NCBI GenBank assembly: GCA_903854805.1
Contig: CAINXK010000306.1
Location: forward strand, 1 to 34,259
Direction: 5' to 3'
DNA: 34,259 bases
DNA from: an uncultured Anaerolineae bacterium
Lineage (GTDB): Bacteria > Chloroflexota > Anaerolineae > Anaerolineales > Villigracilaceae
The position numbers and the translations under genes are program-made. Below are positions 10,272-18,885 of the stretch, one piece after another (positions within the stretch are counted from its first letter, which is position 1; each line of letters opens with the position of its first letter). The notes beneath the pieces were generated by a model. That model was not told the origin of the DNA, did not search any database, and saw only the letters and a list, made by a program, of their open reading frames with translations.

Positions 10272-10301
10272 GATATATTGTACAACGCATTAGTACGTCA
10301 A
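10272..10301 (-). promoter_or_regulatory. Putative promoter of the macroglobulin gene
   Basis: On the minus strand, TTGACG (10296-10301) is followed after 18 bp by TATATC (10272-10277). This would give a leader of about 130 nt before the AGGAGG-ATG of the macroglobulin gene. I found no riboswitch-like fold in that leader. Confidence 0.45.
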
Positions 10302-10605
10302 GAGTGGGGGGATTTGCAAACAGCAACGATACATACGTTGATAATAGCAAATATTCGTATAGCAGCAATCCCTGGCTCGGGTATCTTCTGACCTGGCAAG
10401 AGATCGCTGGGCTAAGGATTGCTACGCGGACCACTACGTACATTTTCTAACAGTACTTGTGATGGTTGAGTGCCAAAACGAAGAGCTCGTGGGTAACGAG
10501 CACCAGTTCATAGAACAGATGGTTATTCTGAGATTGTCAAAATAGATGCAAGCAACGAATAGAACGCTGCAAAGCTTATGCACAGATCTGTGGATTCTAT
10601 TTGGG
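10302..10605. other. Intergenic stretch, no gene seen
   Basis: Non-coding gap between the terminator of the secreted hydrolase gene and the macroglobulin promoter. No convincing open frame, RNA gene or repeat was recognised here. Confidence 0.5.
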
Positions 10606-10636
10606 AAATAAAAAATGCCCGGCTTTTGACCGGGCA
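10606..10636 (-). terminator. Rho-independent terminator of the secreted hydrolase gene
   Basis: Read on the minus strand, TGCCCGG - 7-nt loop - CCGGGCA forms a 7-bp GC-rich stem followed directly by a T-rich tract (TTTTTTATTT). It sits 18 bp downstream of the hydrolase stop codon. Confidence 0.85.
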
Positions 10637-10654
10637 AATGTGGGGAGGGTGCTG

Positions 10655-12436
10655 CTACGGATAAAATACCGTTAATTTGTCAAAGGTCAGCAAGTAGCCT
10701 GATGGATTATCGAATACCACCACCAAGGTATGCTTGCCGGAAGAGAGCTTATTGGCAGCGCTGAGCGTCCAGGTCTTCTGGTAGTTAATCGTTGATGAAT
10801 TCTGGCTGATGGAAGCATAATACTTGCCATCCACGTATAGCTTGAAGGTGCCGCCCCTGGATTGGGTCCGGTAGGTAAGGCTGAAAGATGAGCCAGTGAA
10901 GGTATAGCTGACTGAACTTTTGAGGGTGCTGGTTTGAGCATAGCTACCACCTGAGGCTTTGCTGTCTGAAACAGTTTTCCAACCAGATGAATACGCAAAA
11001 CCCGAGTTGTTATTTTCATAATTGGTTATGGTTTTTACCAGGGTAGGCACCGCGGTGGCAGTCGGCCTCACAGCTGTCGCAGTCGGCTTCACAACAGTCG
11101 CAGTGGGTGGAACAGCTGTCGCAGTGGGTGGTACAGCAGTCGCGGTGGGCGGAACTGAAGTAGCAGTGGCAGGCAGCGCAGTTGCAGTGGGTGGTACAGC
11201 AGTCGCGGTGGGTGGAACTGAAGTAGCAGTGGCAGGCAGCGCAGTTGCAGTGGGTGGAACGACCGTCGCGGTGGGTGGAACTGAAGTGGGAGCAACCCCA
11301 CTGGCCACCACGATGGATACTGCATGAGTGCCAGGATCAACACTGACTGAACCATTTGAGAAATCCCTTTTCCAAGCGGTTCCAACCTTATAACGAGCAC
11401 CAAGGGGAGTACCCAGCTGCAGCTGATAATTATCATACAGCCAGGCCTGGTTGTAAGCGGCGCTATCGGCATAGCGGAAGGATACATTATTATTTGCAAC
11501 CAATAAATAGGATGCATAAGCAAAGTTTTGCAGTTCCAGATCGGCCTGGGTGCCGTGCGAAACCAGGAATAGAGATTTGCCCATGGCCTGAGCCTGTTCA
11601 ACCAGGGCCAGGTGGGTTTCCCATTCGGAAACCGACCGCCAACGATTTGGGTCATCAATCGCCCAGCCCTCGTGCATGGCTCCATCCAGGAAGGTCATAT
11701 AGCTGGTAAATAGGGTGTCATTTGTACGCGAGATAAGATTGGCGTACAGCAGTTTTCCCTGCGGCTGAAAAAAATTGATGCGCAAATACTGCAAAAATCC
11801 CTGAATCGCAGCCTGAAAACTGGCATTATCCGGATAGGCGGCCATGGTTTCGCCGGCGCGCACATGGAAGATATTAGTAACTTCGACGTTGTCCAGGAAA
11901 ACGCCATCCCAAACTGGATCAGCAGCAAATGCCATGCTGATCCGCTCGAGGAAAAATGCGCGCCAACCAGGGTTGCCCGGATCCATCATATAGAAAGATG
12001 TTGTACCGGTGATATGGACGATACGCTGCCCGGCGGGGGTCAATAAAAACCAGTCAGGGTGTTGGGTACTGATATTGCAGAAATCACCGGGCAGGTAAGC
12101 AACATTGTTCTGCCAGGGTTTGGCTGTGCACGAACCCGGGTCCATGATGGCTTCAAAACGTAGATATTCAAGCATGGGCGCCTGGGCACCCAGGGCAATC
12201 AACTGGTCGCGGGTAGATTCGTTACCTTTGGTCATGATGTACGTGCTGTAGTTTTGAGCGATCAGCGCCAGGTTACCATCAGCTGGGGGTTTGTAGAACC
12301 AGGCTAAGCGGGTGGAATTACCGGTTGCCTGGGCCGGTGCAGGGGAAGTAGAAGCATGCGCAACAAGGTTACTACTGATCGCAAAAAGAATTACGGCCAT
12401 CAAACTGATCAAACGATAAAGGTTATTCTTCAACAT
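10655..12436 (-). CDS. Secreted putative glycoside hydrolase with Pro/Thr linker and C-terminal beta module
   Basis: A 593-residue exported protein. The N-terminal signal peptide covers about residues 1-29 (basic MLKNNLYRL, hydrophobic core, AHA-S cleavage region). Residues about 45-360 look like a TIM-barrel glycoside hydrolase; the segment WDGVFLDNVE resembles the strand-end acidic motif of GH114/GHL15-type families, but the exact family is uncertain. Residues about 380-465 are a Pro-Thr-Ala-Thr repeat linker. The last 130 residues form a Tyr/Ser-rich beta-sandwich-like module, probably carbohydrate- or wall-binding. The start at 12436 is chosen because AGGAGA lies 8 nt upstream; the frame opens 13 codons earlier without a ribosome site. 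The gene follows a c-di-GMP-I riboswitch and terminator and has its own terminator, so it is a single-gene unit. The substrate is unknown; a biofilm or envelope polysaccharide is an inference from c-di-GMP control. Confidence 0.82.
   Translation of the reverse strand: MLKNNLYRLISLMAVILFAISSNLVAHASTSPAPAQATGNSTRLAWFYKPPADGNLALIAQNYSTYIMTKGNESTRDQLIALGAQAPMLEYLRFEAIMDPGSCTAKPWQNNVAYLPGDFCNISTQHPDWFLLTPAGQRIVHITGTTSFYMMDPGNPGWRAFFLERISMAFAADPVWDGVFLDNVEVTNIFHVRAGETMAAYPDNASFQAAIQGFLQYLRINFFQPQGKLLYANLISRTNDTLFTSYMTFLDGAMHEGWAIDDPNRWRSVSEWETHLALVEQAQAMGKSLFLVSHGTQADLELQNFAYASYLLVANNNVSFRYADSAAYNQAWLYDNYQLQLGTPLGARYKVGTAWKRDFSNGSVSVDPGTHAVSIVVASGVAPTSVPPTATVVPPTATALPATATSVPPTATAVPPTATALPATATSVPPTATAVPPTATAVPPTATVVKPTATAVRPTATAVPTLVKTITNYENNNSGFAYSSGWKTVSDSKASGGSYAQTSTLKSSVSYTFTGSSFSLTYRTQSRGGTFKLYVDGKYYASISQNSSTINYQKTWTLSAANKLSSGKHTLVVVFDNPSGYLLTFDKLTVFYP
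11128..11253 (-). repeat. Two tandem 63-bp copies within the Pro/Thr linker
   Basis: Two adjacent 63-bp units (11128-11190 and 11191-11253) differ at about one base and encode 21 residues each of the PPTATALPATATSV type. They lie inside a wider degenerate Pro-Thr-Ala-Thr coding repeat spanning roughly 11040-11293. The near identity suggests a recent duplication and a length-variable linker. Confidence 0.85.
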
Positions 12437-12467
12437 TGTTGTAATCTCCTGATTTTGGAGGCCGGTT

Positions 12468-12499
12468 AAAAACAAAACGGCCTGTATGTACCCAGGCCG
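12468..12499 (-). terminator. Intrinsic terminator serving as riboswitch expression platform
   Basis: On the minus strand CGGCCTG - 8-nt loop - CAGGCCG is followed by TTTTGTTTTT, an intrinsic terminator placed between the c-di-GMP aptamer and the start codon of the hydrolase gene. Its 5' arm (CCTGG) can pair over 5 bp with CCAGG in the 3' strand of the aptamer (12522-12526), a possible antiterminator. Ligand binding would then favour termination; this direction is inferred. Confidence 0.8.
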
Positions 12500-12511
12500 A
12501 CAGAAAAGTCA

Positions 12512-12600
12512 TGGTTGGTGACCTGGCAGTCATAGCCCGGAATTTGCGGCTGAAGACCCATAGTTTTGCGTCCCCGGTTTTCACCGGGTTTACCTTTTTC
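12512..12600 (-). promoter_or_regulatory. Cyclic di-GMP-I (GEMM) riboswitch aptamer
   Basis: The minus-strand leader shows the class I c-di-GMP aptamer. GGTAAACC opens the fold and pairs with GGTCACC near the 3' end. CCCGGT-GAAA-ACCGGG forms the GNRA-capped helix. It is followed by the hallmark GGGACGCAAA, then CTATGGGTC...GGGCTATGACTGCC, forming the second helix and tetraloop receptor. These elements occur in the order known for GEMM-I RNAs. The aptamer ends about 75 nt before the hydrolase ATG, with an intrinsic terminator between. Confidence 0.92.
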
Positions 12601-12639
12601 AATTCAAGTGTTTTTTTACTACTGCTACCAACAATTCCC

Positions 12640-12645
12640 ATTATA
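12640..12645 (-). promoter_or_regulatory. Putative -10 box of the riboswitch-hydrolase transcript
   Basis: A perfect TATAAT on the minus strand would start transcription near 12634, about 35 nt before the aptamer. No good -35 box is visible at 16-18 bp upstream. The rest of the divergent gap to xpt (12646-12910) shows no gene and no purine-riboswitch-like sequence. Confidence 0.45.
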
Positions 12646-12923
12646 GGGAACTAGAGCTGGTAGTGGGAGAGTACTAGAGTCCTAATCCGGCTTACAGAAA
12701 TGTAAAGTGAAACCAGCGGTCCATTGGTACTAGAAAAACAGTTGATAACTCCCAGACCTTGACCTTGCCTCTGGCCTCCAGCTAGCAGCTGCTCTTCCTG
12801 ACGATATTCATCTGGATAGTTATGCATAAACGTTGTAAAATGCTTATAAATTTGCATAGACAATTCAGCCTGTTTAACATATCCATCAGACTGGTCACAT
12901 TATTAATAGATTAGGGAGAATAA

Positions 12924-13496
12924 ATGCAAGCGCTTAAAGACAAGATATTAAAAGAAGGCAAGGTGCTAGGTAACGGCATACTAAAGGTCGATAGTTTCAT
13001 CAATCATCAAGTCGACCCGATGTTGATGGATGCCTGCGGGAAAGAATTCGCCCGCCGCTTCGCTGACCTGCACGCGACCAAGGTGCTGACCGCCGAAATC
13101 TCGGGGATTGCCCCCGCACTCATGACCGCCATTCACCTCGGGGTACCGGTTGTGTATGCGCGTAAGACCAAACCCATCACGATGCCAGACCAGGTGTACC
13201 TGACCTTGGCGCCTTCACACACCAAAGGGCGCATGGTGGAGTTAATCATCTCACCTGAGCATTTACAAAAAGGCGAACGAGTGTTGATCATTGACGATTT
13301 TCTGGCATCGGGAGCCACCATCCTGGGGCTGGTTCGGCTGGCAGAAACCGCCGGAGCCGAGATCGTCGGGATTGGCGCGCTGATCGAAAAGAACTTTGAG
13401 GGTGGACGCGATGCGCTCAAGAAACTGGGCGTGCAGGTGGAATCTCTGGCAGTCATCTCCTCGCTTGATAATGACACAATCACTTTTGCGGACTAA
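12924..13496 (+). CDS. xpt: Xanthine phosphoribosyltransferase
   Basis: Type I phosphoribosyltransferase of 190 residues, the usual Xpt length. It should convert xanthine plus PRPP to XMP in the cytoplasm for purine salvage. The N-terminus MQALKDKILKEGKVLGNGILKVDSF is characteristic of Xpt, and the PRPP-binding loop is VLIIDDFLASGAT (about residues 115-127). The start is supported by AGGGAGA 5 nt upstream. The next gene is guaA, which turns XMP into GMP, so the pair makes a short salvage route. In many Firmicutes xpt follows a guanine riboswitch; I do not find one here. A strong hairpin follows at once, so co-transcription with guaA is doubtful. Confidence 0.96.
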   Translation: MQALKDKILKEGKVLGNGILKVDSFINHQVDPMLMDACGKEFARRFADLHATKVLTAEISGIAPALMTAIHLGVPVVYARKTKPITMPDQVYLTLAPSHTKGRMVELIISPEHLQKGERVLIIDDFLASGATILGLVRLAETAGAEIVGIGALIEKNFEGGRDALKKLGVQVESLAVISSLDNDTITFAD

Positions 13497-13535
13497 TCTA
13501 ATGCGCGCTGCGAAATACGCAGCGCGCATTAGATT
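13495..13535 (+). terminator. 18-bp perfect hairpin at the xpt stop codon
   Basis: An 18-bp perfect inverted repeat with a 5-nt AAATA loop begins inside the xpt TAA stop codon. It is followed by TATAC rather than a real T-run. Position and stability suggest a terminator or an mRNA 3'-end structure. Confidence 0.65.
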
Positions 13536-13688
13536 TATACTGGCCAGGCTGCTAAAATATAGATCATTCGCCCTGCCACTCGAATTCTTATGCGAGACAC
13601 CCACTCTGCTGGCCTTTCACTACCTCACGCCGGCCTGCCCGCTGCACGTACTGTTGGTTCCCAAAAAATCGGTCGCCAACCTGAGCGC

Positions 13689-13716
13689 GTAAAGGCAGAC
13701 GGCTGTCCGCCTTTAC
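13689..13716 (+). promoter_or_regulatory. Hairpin in the guaA leader
   Basis: GTAAAGGCAGAC - GGCT - GTCCGCCTTTAC pairs at 11 of 12 positions with a tetraloop, 40 bp before the guaA ATG and without a T-run. It may be leader structure or a weak terminator; no known riboswitch class is recognised. Confidence 0.35.
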
Positions 13717-13756
13717 GGCATTCACCCAAGACAACAGACAAACAGGAATTTTCAAG

Positions 13757-15337
13757 ATGCCCCAAGCCATTGCCATCCTCGATTTTGGTTCCCAATATGC
13801 CCAACTAATCGCCCGACGCGTCCGCGAGGCCCACGTGTACTGCGAGTTGTTCCCGTGGGATACCCCACAGGAAAAAATACTGGCGCTGGAGCCGCGAGGC
13901 TTCATCCTTTCGGGCGGGCCAAAATCGGTCTACGAACCAGGTGCGCCAACCATTCAGCAGTTTATCCTGGATTCAAAATTACCGATCCTGGGCATCTGCT
14001 ACGGTATGCAGGCGCTGACCCACGCATTAGGCGGGCAGGTAGACCCATCCGGCCTACGCGAATATGGGCAGGCCAGGCTCGAACCACTGGTTGGTTGCGG
14101 GTTGTTTCCGGATGAAGACTTCCAAGTCTGGATGTCGCATGGCGACCGCATCACCAGGCTGCCGGAAGGCTTTGTATCGTGGGCCAAAAGCGGCAGCAGC
14201 CCCTACGCAGCCATGGCTGACCCGGCAAGACATTACTACGGGCTGCAATTCCACCCGGAGGTCAACCATACCACCGGCGGAGCAGAGATCATTCGCCGTT
14301 TTGTGACAATTTGTCTGGAACATCGTCCCGAATCTTTCAGTGAGGACCAGAAAGCCAGTGCTCAACCAGATTGGACCCCCCAACACATCATCGAACTATC
14401 GATTGAACGCATTCGTCAACAAGTAGGCACAAACCGCGTACTGGCGGCTGTCTCTGGCGGAGTGGATTCATCTGTAGCAGCTGCATTGGTCCACCGCGCA
14501 ATCGGCGACCAGCTTGTGGCGGTTTTTGTGGATACAGGTCTGCTTCGCAAGAATGAGCCGGAGCAGGTCGTAAAAGCCTTCCGCGAGATGTTGGGCGTCG
14601 AGCTGGTGGCTGTGGACGCTGCAGACGAGTATTTCGAAGCGCTGAAGGGAAAAACCGACCCTGAAGAAAAACGTAAAATTGTGGGCGAAAAATTCATCCG
14701 TATCTTTGAAAAGCAAGCCAAAGAACTGGGCCAGCCAAAATTTCTAGTACAAGGCACCATCTATCCGGACGTAGTTGAGTCATCCGCGCCAGACCGAAAC
14801 AAGGCTGAAAAGATCAAGACCCACCACAATGTGGGCGGGCTGCCCAAGGATATGAGCTTCCAACTGGTGGAACCACTCAGGTACCTGTTCAAAGACGAGG
14901 TACGGGCGGTAGGCGAGGCACTCGGACTACCTTCTGAGATGGTCTGGAGACAACCCTTCCCTGGGCCGGGTCTGACGGTGCGCTGTTTGGGAGATGTGAC
15001 CCCGGAAAGAGCCGGGCGTCTTAAAGAAGCCGATGCCATCCTGATTGAAGAATTATCGGCTGCCGGGCTGCTCGGCAAGGGTGCCGGAACGAGCCAGGCC
15101 TTTGTGGTGCTGCTGCCAGTGCGCTCGGTGGGCGTGATGGGAGACCAGCGAACCTACCAGGAAGCCTGTGCCATTCGCGCTGTGCTGACCGATGATTTTA
15201 TGACTGCCGATTGGGCGCGCATCCCTTACGATGTACTCGCCAGGATCTCAACACGCATAGTAAATGAAGTAAGCGGAATTAACCGGGTAGTTTACGATAT
15301 CACCAGCAAACCGCCCGCCACAATCGAATGGGAATAA
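13757..15337 (+). CDS. guaA: GMP synthase (glutamine-hydrolysing)
   Basis: Converts XMP, glutamine and ATP into GMP in the cytoplasm, the last step of guanine nucleotide synthesis. The 526 residues match the normal two-domain enzyme. The class I glutamine amidotransferase domain has nucleophile C81 (GICYGMQ) and the H166/E168 pair in FHPEV. The ATP pyrophosphatase domain has the P-loop [10 protein letters not shown] (about residues 230-240). The C-terminal dimerisation domain ends in the typical [13 protein letters not shown] lies 8 nt before the ATG. It follows xpt on the same strand, separated by 260 bp with strong hairpins. Nothing looks damaged. Confidence 0.98.
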   Translation: MPQAIAILDFGSQYAQLIARRVREAHVYCELFPWDTPQEKILALEPRGFILSGGPKSVYEPGAPTIQQFILDSKLPILGICYGMQALTHALGGQVDPSGLREYGQARLEPLVGCGLFPDEDFQVWMSHGDRITRLPEGFVSWAKSGSSPYAAMADPARHYYGLQFHPEVNHTTGGAEIIRRFVTICLEHRPESFSEDQKASAQPDWTPQHIIELSIERIRQQVGTNRVLAAVSGGVDSSVAAALVHRAIGDQLVAVFVDTGLLRKNEPEQVVKAFREMLGVELVAVDAADEYFEALKGKTDPEEKRKIVGEKFIRIFEKQAKELGQPKFLVQGTIYPDVVESSAPDRNKAEKIKTHHNVGGLPKDMSFQLVEPLRYLFKDEVRAVGEALGLPSEMVWRQPFPGPGLTVRCLGDVTPERAGRLKEADAILIEELSAAGLLGKGAGTSQAFVVLLPVRSVGVMGDQRTYQEACAIRAVLTDDFMTADWARIPYDVLARISTRIVNEVSGINRVVYDITSKPPATIEWE

Positions 15338-15348
15338 GGCTGGCGAAC

Positions 15349-15381
15349 CATCCAATTGGATGCAAATGCAACTTATTTGCA
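15349..15381. repeat. Overlapping palindromes downstream of guaA
   Basis: CATCCAATTGGATG (15349-15362) is a perfect 14-bp palindrome. It overlaps a second hairpin, TGCAAAT - 7 nt - ATTTGCA (15361-15381). No T-run follows. The two folds are mutually exclusive. They could end guaA transcription or act as an operator for the next gene. Confidence 0.4.
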
Positions 15382-15402
15382 ACTTTCGCGTAGATTCATA
15401 CA

Positions 15403-15825
15403 GTGACCAATATGAGCAATGAGCCCAAAAACACCATCCCCGCTCCACCCATTCACCCGTTGGCTGCCCTGGCAACCATAGCCCTGGACGGCTTTTTTAC
15501 TATCTTTGAAGTGCTGGACCCGCTGATGCTCTTATTCATCAGCAGCGGAATTGGCCTGCTGGGGTTTTTGACCACCAGCCTTGTCCAGCATTACCTTGCC
15601 AAAGATGAATGGGGGCCGGCAATTGCCAAAGGCATGGTGATGGGTATTTTTGCAGGTATTCCGTACCCGGTGGCGGGCACAGCCATCGGAGCGCCGCTGT
15701 TGATCTGGGCAGGTGTGCACCGCTGGATTACTCGCAGCCTGCCTGAAAGCGGAAATAATCAAATTGTGGACAGCATCTTCAAGAATGAGCCCAAATTAGA
15801 AGGGAAGGAAGCAGATGAGTATTAA
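15403..15825 (+). CDS. Small membrane protein of unknown function
   Basis: 140 residues with no family I recognise. A polar N-terminus of about 20 residues precedes two or three hydrophobic segments (about 24-62, with LMLLFISSGIGLLGFLTTSLV, and about 77-105, with a Gly/Pro-rich MGIFAGIPYPVAGTAIGAPLLIWAG), then a charged tail. This suggests a helical-hairpin membrane protein. The GTG at 15403 is the longest start; the ATG at 15412 is equally possible since neither has a clear Shine-Dalgarno. The stop overlaps the following membrane-protein gene by 11 bp, so the two are probably co-translated and may act together. Confidence 0.7.
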   Translation: MTNMSNEPKNTIPAPPIHPLAALATIALDGFFTIFEVLDPLMLLFISSGIGLLGFLTTSLVQHYLAKDEWGPAIAKGMVMGIFAGIPYPVAGTAIGAPLLIWAGVHRWITRSLPESGNNQIVDSIFKNEPKLEGKEADEY

Positions 15826-16846
15826 AATTAACATCGGTGAAGTTTTATCCAAAGCCTGGCAAATCGTCTGGAAATTTAAAGTATTGTGGATATTTGGTAT
15901 CCTGGCAGGCTGCAGCGCAAACAACGGCAGCCGTTTCAATTTCAATGGAAACGGCGCAGGAAGTGGATCAGGTGGCTCTGGCGGGCCCAGTGGCTCCGGA
16001 CAGATCCCGGATTTCTTCAGGCAGTACCAGAATATGCAACCTGAACAGATCATGAGTAACATTTTAGGGCAGTACACAGCCATCATTGTGGGCGTCCTCC
16101 TGCTGCTGTGCGTGCTCTGGATCGTATTCTATTTCCTGGGTGTGATGGGCGTTACCGGGCTGATCAAAGGCGCCAACAAGGCGGATGCCGGTGCTACCAG
16201 CATGAGCTTTGGCGAACTGTGGACGGAAAGCACACCCTATTTTTGGCGCATGTTCGGCCTGAATTTTTTGGTAGGGCTGCCGTTTTTCATCCTGGTTGTC
16301 ATCCTGGTGACTGGATTAGGCCTGGTCGGATATTCGACTTTCAAGGCTGGCACTCCAGACGTTGGAATGAGCGCCATATTTATTGGGCTACTCGGCCTGT
16401 TTTTTGGAGCGCTTTGCGTCATCTCGATCCTCTCGATTATCGTCAATATGATCGTGGTACAGGCTCAGAATGCGATTGTGCTCGAAGACCTGGGCGTTCT
16501 GGCGGGTCTTATCCGCGGCTGGAGCGTGCTCAAATCCGCCGTTCTAACCGTGATCGTGATAGCAATAATCCTGGGTGTGCTCGGTGGGATTGTGGGCTTT
16601 GTCATAGCAATCCCGATCATTATCATCGCCGTACCCGCTGCGCTCAGCATGGCATTTACAGCCGGAAGCGGCGGCTTCCTGGTCCCGCTACTGATCGGGG
16701 CAGGCTGCTTCATCATCTACCTGCCAGTTCTACTCGTACTAAGTGGAATTCTCCAGGCTTACAACCAATCGGTCTGGACACTGGTCTATCGCCGGCTAAC
16801 GGCGCTGCCGGCGCCCGCACTTGTGGAAGCCAGCTCAGCGCAATAA
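15815..16846 (+). CDS. Multi-pass membrane protein, glycerophosphodiesterase-membrane-domain-like
   Basis: 343 residues with about six hydrophobic helices (roughly 23-33, 85-110, 150-175, 185-215, 240-275 and 285-315). The N-terminal IGEVLSKAWQIVWKFKVLWIFGILAG is typical of the DUF7544 / GPDPase-membrane-domain-like proteins common in environmental bacteria. A Gly/Ser-rich spacer (about 47-68) separates the first and second hydrophobic segments. No catalytic motif is visible, so function is unknown. GGAAGGA lies 5 nt before the ATG. It overlaps the preceding small membrane-protein gene and is followed by a terminator, so these two form an operon. Confidence 0.75.
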   Translation: MSIKINIGEVLSKAWQIVWKFKVLWIFGILAGCSANNGSRFNFNGNGAGSGSGGSGGPSGSGQIPDFFRQYQNMQPEQIMSNILGQYTAIIVGVLLLLCVLWIVFYFLGVMGVTGLIKGANKADAGATSMSFGELWTESTPYFWRMFGLNFLVGLPFFILVVILVTGLGLVGYSTFKAGTPDVGMSAIFIGLLGLFFGALCVISILSIIVNMIVVQAQNAIVLEDLGVLAGLIRGWSVLKSAVLTVIVIAIILGVLGGIVGFVIAIPIIIIAVPAALSMAFTAGSGGFLVPLLIGAGCFIIYLPVLLVLSGILQAYNQSVWTLVYRRLTALPAPALVEASSAQ

Positions 16847-16898
16847 AAATATCAGCAGTGACTCTTTCTGGCCGCGCCAGACAATGACAATTGAATAT

Positions 16899-16944
16899 AA
16901 AGACGCGAACCTGTTGGTAAAAGGCTTCGCGTCTTTGTGTTTTT
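16899..16944 (+). terminator. Rho-independent terminator after the membrane-protein pair
   Basis: An 11-bp perfect stem AAAGACGCGAA / TTCGCGTCTTT with a 16-nt loop is followed by GTGTTTTT. It lies 52 bp after the stop codon and ahead of the vWA/FHA gene. Confidence 0.8.
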
Positions 16945-16980
16945 CGGGTATGATTCTTTTAGAAAGAGGAATACCAATCT

Positions 16981-18885
16981 TTGACTCAAATACGCACACT
17001 CTGGCGTTTCTGTATACTTCTGGTAGTCATCAGCCTGATGCTTCCGGCAATTTCGGCGCGCGCCAGTGGAAATGCTTTCGCCGAAATCAGCACCCCTGAC
17101 ACCAGTAAATTCCCAATCATCACAACTTACCTGGATGCCTTCGATGATCAAGGCAACTTCATCACCAACCTGAGCCCAGCCGAAGTGTCGATCTTGGAAA
17201 ACGGCCAACAGATCGTGCCGGACAAACTGGAAAACCTGGGAACACCGTTAAGCCTTGTACTGGCAATCAACTCAGATCAGGCTCTGGCAGTCCGGGATGG
17301 TTCAGGCATTTCACGCTATGCCAAAGAGCTATCCGCATTGAGCGCATGGTCAGCCGCACGCCCATCCAACAGCCTGGATAAGCTGGCGCTGGTCTGGAAT
17401 GGAGGCATGATCGCCTCACGCCTGACACCCAGCCAGTGGAAAACCCGGCTGGAAAGTTTCGACCCAGCCCTGCGAACATCCACCAATGGCCTGGCAGCAC
17501 TGGCCTTCGCGCTGGATGCATCCCAGGAAGCTGAAACCAGCCCAGGCGTAAAAAAAACCATTTTTTTGATCTCAGGACACCTGGCACAAAAAGATATTGA
17601 CGGCATGAACGCCCTGATCGACCGCGCCAAACAGATGAAGGTGCGCGTCTTTGTATGGATCACTGATTCAAAGACCTTCCTGAATAACCCCGGCACGCTG
17701 GCCTTACAAGATCTGGCTCTCGCAACTGGCGGGCGCTATACCATCTTTACTGCCAATGAAACCCTGCCAGACCCGGAAGAGTGGGTCGGCTCACTGCGCA
17801 ATTTTTACCAGTTATCCTACACGTCCAAAATCCGCGTAGGTGGGCAGCAGACACTTTCGGCCCAGGTAAATGCGCTCAGCCTGGCGTTGAGCAGCCCGGC
17901 AGTCAATTTTCAAATCGACATCCAACCGCCAAGCGCCACTCTGCTTTCGGCGCCCATCCAAATCGTGCGCCAAAATCCAGATTCGCCTTTTGATCTGGAG
18001 AGTTTTGAACCCAAGCAGCAGGAAATTTCTGCGCTGGTAGAATTCCCAGACGGCTTGCATAGAGCGCTAAAGCGCAGCACGCTTTATGTAGACGGACAAA
18101 AAATCGCCGAAAATACAGCCGAACCATTTACACACTTCAACTGGGATGTAAGCAGCTACGTGGTCAGCGCTCAACACTCCTTGCAGGTGGAAGTGGAAGA
18201 TGTGCTCGGATTGAGCCAGATGAGCGCCGAGGTACCTGTCCAGGTAACTGTCATTCAACCACCGGGAGGCATGGCCGGTTTGATCCTGCGCAACCGCATG
18301 GCAGTCACCATCACTTTCCTGGTATTAGCAGGCGCAGTCGTTCTGGGAATCATTATCCTGGGCGGACGCAGAGGCCTGACCAGCCTGGCAGAGCGCCGAA
18401 AGGCCCGGGCGGCCAGATTAGACCCGGTGACACAGCCCGTCCTGGCACCTGTTGAAACACCCAATTCCGCACGCGCCAACCCATTCCCATGGCTAAGACG
18501 CAAAGAAACACCACCTCCGGCCTATCTCGCCAGGCTAAGACCAGATGGCACACCGGGCCAGGGTGATCCAATCCCACTAAATAACCATGAGATCACGTTT
18601 GGGACAGACCCGACCCAGGCAACCATTGTGCTGAATAATGCTTCCATTTCCCTTTTACATGCCCGGCTGCGACATGGCGATGACCTTGTTTTTACACTCC
18701 TGGACCAAAACTCTACGGCAGGAACCTGGGTAAATTACGAAAAAATCTCCGAAGAAGGTTATACGCTTAAACATGGCGATATAATCCACTTTGGACACAT
18801 GCTATTCCGCTTCGTGATTACAAAACCACCGGCGGCCTCAAAACCAACCATCACCCCAATAATGACCGATGATCCGCACAGCTAA
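16981..18885 (+). CDS. Exported vWA-like protein with TM anchor and cytoplasmic FHA domain
   Basis: A 634-residue protein combining an outside module with an inside phospho-threonine reader. A signal peptide covers residues 1-28 (ending ISARASG). Residues about 40-300 resemble a von Willebrand A fold, but the MIDAS aspartate position reads INSDQ instead of DxSxS, so metal binding is doubtful. A beta domain (about 310-425) and a TM helix (about 438-460) follow. A basic, Pro-rich linker leads to a C-terminal FHA domain (about 520-620) with FGTDPTQATIVLNNASISLLHARL and NSTAGTWVN. The FHA domain keeps the S..H pair but lacks the usual Gly-Arg. TTG at 16981 is the only start that keeps the signal peptide; an in-frame stop lies at 16960. 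It overlaps the PP2C gene by 17 bp, pointing to Ser/Thr phospho-signalling. No Ser/Thr kinase is in the window. Confidence 0.85.
   Translation: MTQIRTLWRFCILLVVISLMLPAISARASGNAFAEISTPDTSKFPIITTYLDAFDDQGNFITNLSPAEVSILENGQQIVPDKLENLGTPLSLVLAINSDQALAVRDGSGISRYAKELSALSAWSAARPSNSLDKLALVWNGGMIASRLTPSQWKTRLESFDPALRTSTNGLAALAFALDASQEAETSPGVKKTIFLISGHLAQKDIDGMNALIDRAKQMKVRVFVWITDSKTFLNNPGTLALQDLALATGGRYTIFTANETLPDPEEWVGSLRNFYQLSYTSKIRVGGQQTLSAQVNALSLALSSPAVNFQIDIQPPSATLLSAPIQIVRQNPDSPFDLESFEPKQQEISALVEFPDGLHRALKRSTLYVDGQKIAENTAEPFTHFNWDVSSYVVSAQHSLQVEVEDVLGLSQMSAEVPVQVTVIQPPGGMAGLILRNRMAVTITFLVLAGAVVLGIIILGGRRGLTSLAERRKARAARLDPVTQPVLAPVETPNSARANPFPWLRRKETPPPAYLARLRPDGTPGQGDPIPLNNHEITFGTDPTQATIVLNNASISLLHARLRHGDDLVFTLLDQNSTAGTWVNYEKISEEGYTLKHGDIIHFGHMLFRFVITKPPAASKPTITPIMTDDPHS

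Noticed and set aside
10133..10285. N-terminal extension of the macroglobulin frame
   Set aside because: There is no ribosome site at 10285, while AGGAGG stands 8 nt before the ATG at 10132, which directly precedes the TM anchor.
11022..11327. Plus-strand frame of Val-Ala-Val-Gly repeats
   Set aside because: It is the reverse reading of the Pro-Thr-Ala-Thr linker codons of the secreted hydrolase; the repeat alone keeps it open.
12641..12923. Guanine/xanthine riboswitch expected upstream of xpt
   Set aside because: I looked for the conserved loop sequences of the purine aptamer and did not find them on the plus strand.
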